A DNA stretch of 54,223 nucleotides, from the IMG/VR virus record IMGVR_UViG_3300030380_005828, positions 7,210-61,432 of that record; one strand, 5' to 3'. Source of the stretch: a virus. Numbering within the stretch: the first letter of the stretch is position 1; every line of letters begins with the position of its first letter. Positions 1 through 5,922 of this stretch are shown here, piece by piece. The notes below the pieces were generated by a model. That model was not told the origin of the DNA. It did no database searches and saw only the letters and a program-made list of their open reading frames with translations. The position numbers and the translations under genes were made by a program.

Positions 1-32
1 AATTAGTATATAAGCAAAGGAGTTTCCCATCC

Positions 33-212
33 ATGTCAACACTACATCACGAAGCAATTTATGAGAGATGCTTAGATGAAGCATATGAAGAGTATTTAAA
101 AATTAGTGGTTTCACTAGTGATCAATTAGATCGTTTTATTAAAATCAACCCATTTGTTCAACTTTGGATGAATGACTATGCACAGCAAAAATTTGAGGAT
201 CTATGTCAGTAA
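33..212 (+). CDS. Small hypothetical protein (59 aa)
   Basis: I do not recognise this 59-residue protein. It begins MSTLHHEAIYERC and ends in EDLCQ. It is acidic, probably helical, and has no signal peptide or membrane segment. The start is supported by an AAGGAG ribosome-binding site at 17-22, ten bases before the ATG. It is the first of four overlapping small genes: the next gene starts at 203, inside its last codons, so they are almost certainly co-transcribed. The 5' side carries a partial copy of the TATAAT-type repeat found again near 630 and 1067. Small early genes of unknown function with this layout are usual in T4-like cyanophages. Confidence 0.6.
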   Translation: MSTLHHEAIYERCLDEAYEEYLKISGFTSDQLDRFIKINPFVQLWMNDYAQQKFEDLCQ

Positions 213-316
213 AAAAACTCACACCACAGCAGATCTATGAAATCTGCTTCTTAGGCATTCAACCTAATACAAACAACAACCCACGTTGCCCATACCCAAG
301 GAGAAAAGTAAAATGA
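203..316 (+). CDS. Very small basic protein (37 aa)
   Basis: This is a 37-residue open frame, MSVKKLTPQQIYEICF to PYPRRKVK. It overlaps the end of the preceding gene by ten bases, and its stop overlaps the next start (ATGA at 313). The C-terminal half is rich in Asn, Pro and basic residues. I recognise no family. The overlapping stop/start arrangement is the main support for it being translated. Its size makes this tentative. Confidence 0.4.
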   Translation: MSVKKLTPQQIYEICFLGIQPNTNNNPRCPYPRRKVK

Positions 317-456
317 ATAAACAAGTATATATTTACTTTGATCCACAGAATCCTGAGTTCTGTAAAAAAATGGTTGCAAAATATGGGGAGGATTGGAATA
401 TAGATGATTTCTCTAATGATACTTCAGATGATTTTATTTTAAAGGAGGTGCAGTAA
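313..456 (+). CDS. Small acidic hypothetical protein (47 aa)
   Basis: This is a 47-residue protein, starting MNKQVYIYFDPQNPEF and ending in an acidic stretch, SNDTSDDFILKEVQ. An AAGGAG motif about nine bases upstream supports the ATG. The start overlaps the previous stop (ATGA), and the stop overlaps the next start (TAATG). No domain is recognised. It belongs to the small co-transcribed early-type operon at 33-596. Confidence 0.5.
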   Translation: MNKQVYIYFDPQNPEFCKKMVAKYGEDWNIDDFSNDTSDDFILKEVQ

Positions 457-596
457 TGGAAATTTTAATTTTAGTCGGTGGTTGCTATGCTCTTTACACT
501 GTCGGAATGGCCATCGCAACTTCAATCGATTATTACACGTATAATAAAGAAGAGCAGTTAGTCAGAACAGCCAGACAGAGACAGTTTAGAAAGTGA
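456..596 (+). CDS. Small single-pass membrane protein (46 aa)
   Basis: This 46-residue protein has a hydrophobic N-terminal segment (about residues 2-23, MEILILVGGCYALYTVGMAI). A charged C-terminal tail rich in Arg and Gln follows, which predicts one membrane helix with a cytoplasmic tail. Its ribosome-binding site is unusually strong: AAAGGAGGTG at 441-450, lying inside the end of the preceding gene. The start overlaps the previous stop (TAATG). Membrane microproteins like this are common among phage early genes, but I cannot name a function. Confidence 0.55.
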   Translation: MEILILVGGCYALYTVGMAIATSIDYYTYNKEEQLVRTARQRQFRK

Positions 597-629
597 CACA
601 CACTCACTACACACCGTTGCTTATTCGGT

Positions 630-649
630 TATAATAAGTACATAAGCAA
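630..649 (+). promoter_or_regulatory. Repeated TATAAT element, copy 1 (probable early promoter)
   Basis: The 20-base block TATAATAAGTACATAAGCAA lies 21 bases upstream of the ATG at 671. It recurs exactly at 1067-1086, again just before a gene, and in partial form at the left edge of the window. TATAAT fits a sigma70 -10 box. No -35 box is seen at 16-18 bases upstream, so this may be a distinct promoter class or a promoter plus a conserved leader. Confidence 0.5.
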
Positions 650-670
650 ATTATTCCCCCCCTTCACAAC

Positions 671-1021
671 ATGAGACTTATTGAAAGAGAAATGAACCAC
701 GCAGTTAGAAACAAAATTGCATGGAGCAAAGACAATACAGTTACAACTTTCTCAAGTGATTTAAAAGAGTGCTTTATCTACCTACACGGAAACCACATCG
801 CAACTTACAATTACGTGCTTAAAGAGTTGGAGTTGTTTGACGGTGGTTGGCAATCCAATACCACAAAATCCAGACTCAATGCGTTGTTATTTGAGTTTGC
901 TTACGGTTTCAGTGTATTCCAAAAAAACTGGAGTTGGTTCGTAAGTGACAGGTTAGGCAACATCAAATCTTTTCACTCTGGATTCACAGTTGATCAGGAC
1001 TTTCTATTAGACTTTTGCTAG
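671..1021 (+). CDS. Conserved phage hypothetical protein (116 aa)
   Basis: This is a 116-residue protein. Its core pattern is FIYLHGNHIATY near residues 35-46, then GGWQSNTTKSRLNALL near 58-73 and FQKNWSWFV near 82-90. I recognise this pattern from small conserved proteins of many marine and enteric phages, which have no known function. The compact alpha/beta pattern suggests a small cytosolic protein. The gene follows a repeated TATAAT element and ends just before a strong terminator hairpin, so it forms its own transcription unit. The presence of the family motif makes it a real gene. Its function is unknown. Confidence 0.75.
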   Translation: MRLIEREMNHAVRNKIAWSKDNTVTTFSSDLKECFIYLHGNHIATYNYVLKELELFDGGWQSNTTKSRLNALLFEFAYGFSVFQKNWSWFVSDRLGNIKSFHSGFTVDQDFLLDFC

Positions 1022-1037
1022 TGTGAACTATTGTTTC

Positions 1038-1067
1038 AGATGCCCGCACTTCGTGGGCATCTCTTTT
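1038..1067 (+). terminator. Rho-independent terminator after the 116-aa gene
   Basis: The stem AGATGCCCGC (1038-1047) pairs with GTGGGCATCT (1053-1062), including one G-T wobble, around the five-base loop ACTTC. It is followed by CTTTT. It lies 16 bases after the stop at 1021. The last T of the T-run is the first base of the next TATAAT element, so terminator and promoter abut. Confidence 0.8.
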
Positions 1068-1086
1068 ATAATAAGTACATAAGCAA
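1067..1086 (+). promoter_or_regulatory. Repeated TATAAT element, copy 2 (probable early promoter)
   Basis: This is an exact 20-base copy of the element at 630-649, placed 17 bases before the ATG at 1104 and directly after the terminator hairpin. A -35 box at the usual spacing would fall inside the hairpin and shows no match. Identity over the transcribed part (AAGTACATAAGCAA) suggests selection beyond the -10 box alone. Confidence 0.5.
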
Positions 1087-1103
1087 TTAATCCCTTTCCC
1101 GTT

Positions 1104-1358
1104 ATGAACAGACCACAGGCAATCGCAAACAGAATACTTAAGAATGACAACTTTGAAAACGTGGCACACGTGTGTTGCGATTGGGAGGAGTTCGTGTTTG
1201 AAGTCGAAGAGTGGGGAGTCGATCACATCGCAACAGTTGACTTTGATGATCTCACACCTGATGAAGTAAATCAGTTAGATGAATTCATTGCTTCATTCGG
1301 TTGCTCACCTGAGAACCCACACCCATGCAGTAAGTATGCCACCCCCAAATACGTGTAG
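1104..1358 (+). CDS. Hypothetical acidic protein (84 aa)
   Basis: This is an 84-residue acidic protein with paired cysteines (CC near residue 24-25) and two C-terminal cysteines near 67 and 75. The middle is rich in Asp/Glu (VDFDDLTPDEVNQLDEF). I recognise no family. It is expressed from its own repeated TATAAT element, between two hairpins. The codon pattern and position match the neighbouring small early genes. It may be a host-modifying protein, but nothing in the sequence demonstrates that. Confidence 0.55.
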   Translation: MNRPQAIANRILKNDNFENVAHVCCDWEEFVFEVEEWGVDHIATVDFDDLTPDEVNQLDEFIASFGCSPENPHPCSKYATPKYV

Positions 1359-1518
1359 GGTCATTCGTTCGTGCATCAGCAGTGGGGGGCGTTGATGCCC
1401 CCCGTGTATAAAATCGCATGACACCCCTAGTCTACAAAGTGTTACGAAAGGCACAAATATATTCCACTTCTGAAAAAAAATTTTCGCATATATAAAATCA
1501 AGTGTAAGATTCACGATA
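1359..1518. other. Intergenic region between two small genes
   Basis: This 160-base gap holds the GC-rich hairpin at 1384-1403 and AT-rich sequence with two -10-like stretches (GTATAAAAT near 1406 and TATATAAAAT near 1485), which could serve the AbrB-like gene at 1519. No open frame or RNA gene is convincing. Confidence 0.5.
1384..1403 (+). terminator. GC-rich hairpin, possible terminator
   Basis: Seven perfect pairs (GGGGGGC/GCCCCCC) enclose a six-base loop, 25 bases after the stop at 1358. No T-run follows (GTGTATAAAA), so it may act as a weak terminator, an mRNA-end stabiliser or a processing structure. It is the most GC-rich short stretch in an otherwise AT-rich window. Confidence 0.5.
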
Positions 1519-1695
1519 ATGAAAAAAAATTTTGATGAAATTTTTTCGACCATAGAGATCGATCCAGTTACAGACAGATATCACATTACAATACCAGAGG
1601 AGATAATCAATGAATTTGATTGGTATGAAGATTTAAAATTAAAGTGGAATATTGATAGTAGTGGTGATCTGATTCTAACAGAGGAGTCTGATTGA
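1519..1695 (+). CDS. Small AbrB/MazE-like protein (58 aa)
   Basis: This is a 58-residue protein. Residues 21-54 read YHITIPEEIINEFDWYEDLKL followed by a strand, a turn and LILTEE. That pattern resembles the swapped-hairpin AbrB/SpoVT fold (typically V-x-I-P-x-E-I then a strand pair ending in I-x-L), which binds DNA in bacterial transition-state regulators and antitoxins. The resemblance is by eye and weak. The leader has TATATAAAAT near 1485 as a possible -10 region. The stop codon lies inside the -35 box of the promoter at 1692. If the fold is right, it could be a small regulator of the adjacent promoter; that is inference. Confidence 0.5.
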   Translation: MKKNFDEIFSTIEIDPVTDRYHITIPEEIINEFDWYEDLKLKWNIDSSGDLILTEESD

Positions 1696-1720
1696 CAAGC
1701 ACTATATAATAGTATATAAT
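1692..1720 (+). promoter_or_regulatory. Perfect consensus sigma70 promoter
   Basis: TTGACA (1692-1697), a 17-base spacer and TATAAT (1715-1720) match the bacterial vegetative consensus at every position. The ATG of the glycosyltransferase follows at 1741. The -35 box overlaps the stop codon of the preceding small gene. This should be read by unmodified host RNA polymerase. Confidence 0.85.
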
Positions 1721-1740
1721 TGAAATGAGTTACTTCTATT

Positions 1741-2517
1741 ATGGCAAAAGGATTTACAGTAAAGGCGGCACAACCTAAAGTGCAAAAGAAACCCGAATGG
1801 GATTATGAGAGAGCAAGAGAATTAATAAAAGGAAAGAAGATAGTATTTTGTCTACCAGGTCGAGGAGTATCATACATATACTTAAAGAATTTTGTACAGT
1901 TATGTTTTGATCTTGTACAATCAGGAGCAAGTATACAGATATCGCAGGATTATTCATCAATGGTGAATTTTGCCCGTTGCAAGTGTTTAGGTGCAAACGT
2001 CCTTCGAGGACCAAATCAAATTCCGTGGGATGGAAAGTTAGAGTATGATTATCAGTTATGGATTGACTCTGACATTGTTTTTAATTCTGAAAAGTTTTTC
2101 CAGTTAGTTCTTGATGCCAATCCAGAAGGAGAGAGTGAGAGAAGTATTGTTGCAGGTTGGTATTGCACCGAAGATGGTAAGACTACATCGGTGGCACATT
2201 GGTTAGAAGAAGAAGATTTTCGAAGCAATGGTGGTGTAATGAATCACGAAACAATCGAAAGTATTTCAAAACGACGCAAACCTTTCACCGTTGACTATAC
2301 AGGTTTCGGATGGTTACTTATAAGAAAAGGAGTCTTTGAGCACGAAGGATTACCATATCCGTGGTTTGCACCAAAGATGCAGGTCTTTGAGTCTGGTGAG
2401 GTACAGGATATGTGCGGCGAGGATGTCTCGTTTTGTCTCGATGCAATTGCAGCAGGGTTTAAGATATGGTGTGATCCAAGAATCAGAGTCGGACATGAAA
2501 AAACAAGAGTTATTTAA
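1741..2517 (+). CDS. Glycosyltransferase (GT-A type)
   Basis: This 258-residue protein probably transfers a sugar from a nucleotide-sugar donor. The key motif is a DxD metal-binding site, WIDSD, with aspartates at residues 109 and 111, at the end of a hydrophobic strand (YDYQLWIDSDIVF). Before it comes the N-terminal nucleotide-binding half (KKIVFCLPG near 32-40). A later ED near 227-228 (CGEDVSFCLDAIAAGF) fits the acceptor-side acidic pair of GT-A enzymes. The overall length fits a minimal GT-A domain without a membrane anchor. Such genes occur next to the baseplate block in cyanophages. The substrate could be phage structural protein, host surface glycan or phage DNA; the sequence does not decide. 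A perfect sigma70 promoter lies directly upstream. Confidence 0.8.
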   Translation: MAKGFTVKAAQPKVQKKPEWDYERARELIKGKKIVFCLPGRGVSYIYLKNFVQLCFDLVQSGASIQISQDYSSMVNFARCKCLGANVLRGPNQIPWDGKLEYDYQLWIDSDIVFNSEKFFQLVLDANPEGESERSIVAGWYCTEDGKTTSVAHWLEEEDFRSNGGVMNHETIESISKRRKPFTVDYTGFGWLLIRKGVFEHEGLPYPWFAPKMQVFESGEVQDMCGEDVSFCLDAIAAGFKIWCDPRIRVGHEKTRVI

Positions 2518-2668
2518 AGTTCGAAAAGGACAGGAGATTCTTGGTAAAAATCTTACTATGGAGGATTATTGTGACTTAATGGAAGATCTTGCTCAGGATT
2601 TTTATGAGGGTAAATTTCCAAACCCTCTCGATTTAACAACTGAAATACAGGAGGATTACGAAGAATGA
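2495..2668 (+). CDS. Small acidic hypothetical protein (57 aa)
   Basis: I chose the ATG at 2495, giving 57 residues from MKKQELFKVRKGQEIL to QEDYEE. The longer in-frame extension would run deep into the glycosyltransferase and has unphage-like composition. The gene overlaps the glycosyltransferase end by 23 bases, and its stop overlaps the next start (ATGA at 2665). The protein is acidic, probably helical (MEDYCDLMEDLAQDFYEG), and has no recognised family. Confidence 0.6.
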   Translation: MKKQELFKVRKGQEILGKNLTMEDYCDLMEDLAQDFYEGKFPNPLDLTTEIQEDYEE

Positions 2669-2817
2669 ACTGCTGGCACTGTAACACCGAATTAATATGG
2701 GGTGGGGATAACTCCATGGATGAATTAAATGATGGGGATGAATCTGAATATGATTTTTTTTCTAATTTTACTTGTCCAAAATGTCAATCTTATGTTGAAG
2801 TCTTTCATCACAAATAA
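2665..2817 (+). CDS. Small zinc-ribbon protein (50 aa)
   Basis: This 50-residue protein has two CxxC knuckles: CWHC at residues 3-6 and CPKC near 38-41. An acidic Asp/Glu/Asn linker separates them. This is the classic layout of a zinc ribbon that holds one structural zinc ion and often binds nucleic acid or a protein partner. Its start overlaps the previous stop (ATGA) and its stop overlaps the next start (TAATG), so it is translationally coupled on both sides. A specific function cannot be assigned. Confidence 0.65.
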   Translation: MNCWHCNTELIWGGDNSMDELNDGDESEYDFFSNFTCPKCQSYVEVFHHK

Positions 2818-3548
2818 TGTCTACACTAATTACAAACCTACCCTCATATGAAGTCTGGGTAAGAAAAGAATATTTAACTGACCATAAGAGTGGTCATGGT
2901 GAATTTGTCAAAGGAGTCTGGGTATCTGCCAAGAGTATACCTGGTCGTGCCTTTTACTTTGAAACTTATCTGCCAGAATATGCCGCCATGTTTGATAAGT
3001 TACCTATCTCTGCATTTCTATCGTCACCAGAATTACCCGATCCTGACATGACATTACATAACCTACAGTTTTGGAACTGTATGGACTATGGTGTGGTTGC
3101 CGTTCAGAAGCAATTTATCGGTTCAATGCACTATGAGATCTATACAAGAGATTATGGCAATCAGACAGGCACTTATATATGCACTTTAGATAATTATCAT
3201 GAGTGTGTAGATGCAATTGACTACTCAACAAGTGAGCAACCTGCCGAACATAAGTCTCATAACCTACTTGAACTCGATAATGGACAGTTTGCACTCTATC
3301 CAAACAACAGAATGAGGATATATGACAACAGTATCACTCCTGAGACACCTAAGATTCCTGATTTTAAAGTATCAACCGTGTATTATCAGGTGGAGAATGG
3401 TCATGATCGTGATGGATTAGGTTCAGAAGAGAATTATTTTTGGAAAACGGCAAAAGAAAGGTCGATTGACACTAATATTGGAGCAGGAAATACGTCAATT
3501 ACTGAAATAAACAGTGTAAATTTAAATATTGAACCAGAATTGGGATAA
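2817..3548 (+). CDS. Conserved cyanophage hypothetical upstream of gp25 (243 aa)
   Basis: This is a 243-residue soluble protein that I cannot assign to a characterised family. The first 150 residues are rich in aromatics (for example FYFETYLPEYAAMF and MHYEIYTRDYG), suggesting a beta-rich globular fold. The C-terminal 60 residues look disordered (Asn/Ser/Glu). It sits directly before the late box of gp25, coupled to the zinc-ribbon gene by a TAATG overlap. Position suggests a virion or assembly role, but it may equally belong to the accessory operon led by the glycosyltransferase. Confidence 0.6.
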   Translation: MSTLITNLPSYEVWVRKEYLTDHKSGHGEFVKGVWVSAKSIPGRAFYFETYLPEYAAMFDKLPISAFLSSPELPDPDMTLHNLQFWNCMDYGVVAVQKQFIGSMHYEIYTRDYGNQTGTYICTLDNYHECVDAIDYSTSEQPAEHKSHNLLELDNGQFALYPNNRMRIYDNSITPETPKIPDFKVSTVYYQVENGHDRDGLGSEENYFWKTAKERSIDTNIGAGNTSITEINSVNLNIEPELG

Positions 3549-3565
3549 ATTTGTCAAAAAACAGG

Positions 3566-3573
3566 TATAAATA
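3566..3573 (+). promoter_or_regulatory. Late promoter box before gp25
   Basis: TATAAATA lies 17 bases upstream of the gp25 ATG. This is the T4 late promoter consensus recognised by the gp55 sigma factor with its sliding-clamp activator. It opens the baseplate operon. Confidence 0.75.
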
Positions 3574-3590
3574 AATATAAAACTTGGTTC

Positions 3591-3992
3591 ATGGCAATTA
3601 AAAGGGTATCTAGAGCGTTTAAAGACATAAGTTTATCGTTTTCACCCCATCCAGTCACAAAGGATTTACCAATTCTCAAAAATGAGAGTGCAATTCGTCG
3701 ATCAGTACGTAATATTGTTGAAACAATACCTACTGAAAAGTTTTTTAATCCTGAATTTGGATCTGATGTGTATAAAAGTCTCTTTGATTTTGTAGATTTT
3801 GGTACCGCCAGCATAATTCAAGATCAAATTAAGACATCTGTTAACAATTTTGAACCAAGAGTAGATAATGTAAGGGTTGAAGTTGACCCAGAACCTGATT
3901 TAAATCAGTTTGAAGTCACTATCATATATGATATTGTCGGTCAAGAGTTCCCAACTCAAGAGTTTACATTTATATTAGAGGCAACAAGGTAA
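3591..3992 (+). CDS. gp25: Baseplate wedge subunit gp25
   Basis: This 133-residue protein has almost the length of T4 gp25 (132 aa). It is the small lysozyme-like wedge protein that joins gp6 and starts sheath polymerisation. The family features are visible: NESAIRRSVRNIVETIPTEKFFNPEFGSD (residues 31-58), then an F-D-x-D/x-T-A helix region and a C-terminal strand pair ending FTFILEA. The same fold occurs in contractile-injection and type VI secretion baseplates (GpW/gp25 family). It is followed after one base by gp6, the same neighbour partner it contacts in the wedge. Expression is from the late box at 3566. Confidence 0.93.
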   Translation: MAIKRVSRAFKDISLSFSPHPVTKDLPILKNESAIRRSVRNIVETIPTEKFFNPEFGSDVYKSLFDFVDFGTASIIQDQIKTSVNNFEPRVDNVRVEVDPEPDLNQFEVTIIYDIVGQEFPTQEFTFILEATR

Positions 3993-3993
3993 T

Positions 3994-5922
3994 ATGCCTT
4001 TTTCAAATTTCACAAATCTTGATTTCGATCAGATAAAAACATCAATTAAAGATTATCTTCGTGCAAATTCCACTTTTACGGACTTTGACTTTGATGGTTC
4101 AAACTTTTCTGTCTTAATTGATACACTTGCGTACAATACTTATATTACAGCCTTCAACTCAAATATGGTTGTAAATGAGTCTTTTTTAGATTCTGCGACT
4201 TTAAGACAAAATGTTGTATCATTAGCAAGTAATATAGGTTACACACCACGTTCTAAAACGGCAGCAAACGCACAGATATCCTTTGATGTAGAGATAAGTG
4301 ATGATGTAAGTTCAGTGACCTTAAAGGAGGGTTTGGTGTGTACTGGAGATGTCAATAATGAAACATATACCTTTGCAATAACTGAGCAGATTAGCACGAG
4401 TGTTGTTACTAATGTTGATGGTAGAAAAATTGCAAGTTTTGAAAATATTAATGTCTTTCAAGGAACTTACTTAGAAAAGAATTTTACATTCGATGGATCT
4501 CTTGATCAAAGATTTATTTTGGATAATGATTCAATTGACGCTTCTAAAATTGTCGTTTTTATATCAGAAGATGGTGAAAGTCGTGGTGTTCAGTATAATC
4601 TTGTAGATAATATTATCAATGTTAATTCTGAGTCAAAAATATTCTTACTCAATGAGATACAAGATGAAAGATATGAGTTAAAGTTCGGTGATGGATTTTT
4701 TGGTAAAAAATTAGGTACAACTACGAATGATGATGGAAATAAAATAAAAGTTAGCTACATTACTACTGACGGTAAAGATGGAAACGGTGCTCAGAGGTTT
4801 ACATGGAGTGGAAAATTAATCCACATAGAAGGAACTGATGAAAAACCAATAACACTATCAAAAGTTCCAGAAATTACAACAGTTGTAAAGGCACAAAACG
4901 GTGGAGACATTGAACCTATCGATTCTATTAAGTATTTTTCCCCATTAACATACGCAGCACAGAATAGAGCAGTAACTGCAAGAGATTATGAAGCAATTAT
5001 TAGAAAAATTTACCCAAATACAGAGTCTGTATCCGTTATTGGTGGTGAAGAACTTGATCCTCCAGAGTTTGGAACAGTTTCCATCAGTATAAAACCGAAA
5101 AATGGTAATTTAGTTTCGGATTTTGCAAAAAATCAAATTTTATCAGGATTAAAACAGTATACAATCTCAGGAATCAATCAAAAATTAATAGATTTAAAAT
5201 TATTATACATTGAAATAGTCTCAAATGTATATTATAATGATTCACTTGTCACAAATGTAAATACATTAAAAACAAATGTCATAAATTCTCTCACAACATA
5301 CTCAAAATCACTTAATTTAAATAAATTTGGTGGTAGACTTAAGTATAGTAAACTACTTAAAGTCATTGATGACACTGATACTTCAATTACATCAAATATC
5401 ACTCAAATTATTATTAGAAGAGATTTAAATGTATCAATAAATCAATTTGCTCAGTATGAACTATGTTTTGGAAATAAATTTTTTGTTAATAAAAACGGAT
5501 TTAACATAAAATCAACAGGATTTACTATTTTTGGACAATCAGGAACATTATATTTCTCCGACATACCTAACTCTGATTTGAAAACTGGTATTTTAAGAAT
5601 CATTAAAATACTAAATGATGGAACTGTCAAAAATATAGTTTCATCAGCTGGATCTGTTGATTATGAGAAAGGTGAAGTGAATGTATCAACAATTAATTTT
5701 TTATCTACAGAAAGACCAAATAACACAGTTGAAATTCAAGCATTTCCAAGATCAAATGATGTTGTTGGTTTGAAAGATCTTTATGTAGATTTGAACATTG
5801 AAAATAGTTCAATAAATATGATTAGGGATGTTATTTCATCGGGTGATGAAATATCTGGAGTTCAATTTGTCCGAGATTTTTATTCATCAAGTTACCCAAA
5901 TGGAGAAATAATTAGAAAATGA
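3994..5922 (+). CDS. gp6: Baseplate wedge subunit gp6
   Basis: This 642-residue protein is the homologue of T4 gp6 (660 aa), the ring-forming wedge protein of the inner baseplate, and is related to the J protein of P2-like phages. The N-terminus (FTNLDFDQIKTSIKDYLRAN, then FDGSNFSVLIDTLAYNTY) is the typical gp6/J start. It is followed by NMVVNESFLDSATLRQNVVSLASNIGYTPRS (residues about 55-85). A central KYFSPLTYAAQNRAVTARDYEAII (about 310-335) marks the conserved core. It overlaps the next gene by four bases (ATGA), which couples gp6 to gp7 translation. I see no truncation. Confidence 0.93.
   Translation: MPFSNFTNLDFDQIKTSIKDYLRANSTFTDFDFDGSNFSVLIDTLAYNTYITAFNSNMVVNESFLDSATLRQNVVSLASNIGYTPRSKTAANAQISFDVEISDDVSSVTLKEGLVCTGDVNNETYTFAITEQISTSVVTNVDGRKIASFENINVFQGTYLEKNFTFDGSLDQRFILDNDSIDASKIVVFISEDGESRGVQYNLVDNIINVNSESKIFLLNEIQDERYELKFGDGFFGKKLGTTTNDDGNKIKVSYITTDGKDGNGAQRFTWSGKLIHIEGTDEKPITLSKVPEITTVVKAQNGGDIEPIDSIKYFSPLTYAAQNRAVTARDYEAIIRKIYPNTESVSVIGGEELDPPEFGTVSISIKPKNGNLVSDFAKNQILSGLKQYTISGINQKLIDLKLLYIEIVSNVYYNDSLVTNVNTLKTNVINSLTTYSKSLNLNKFGGRLKYSKLLKVIDDTDTSITSNITQIIIRRDLNVSINQFAQYELCFGNKFFVNKNGFNIKSTGFTIFGQSGTLYFSDIPNSDLKTGILRIIKILNDGTVKNIVSSAGSVDYEKGEVNVSTINFLSTERPNNTVEIQAFPRSNDVVGLKDLYVDLNIENSSINMIRDVISSGDEISGVQFVRDFYSSSYPNGEIIRK

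Noticed and set aside
616-635. TTGCTTA upstream of TATAAT as a T4-type MotA middle-promoter box
   Set aside because: Only 7 bases separate the box from TATAAT, whereas T4 middle promoters need about 12-13. The second copy of the element at 1067 has no such box, and MotA is not expected in cyanophages.
2336-2494. Longer start for the 57-aa gene after the glycosyltransferase
   Set aside because: The extension lies wholly inside the glycosyltransferase frame and has shadow-like Arg/Cys/Ser composition. The ATG at 2495 gives the usual short overlap.
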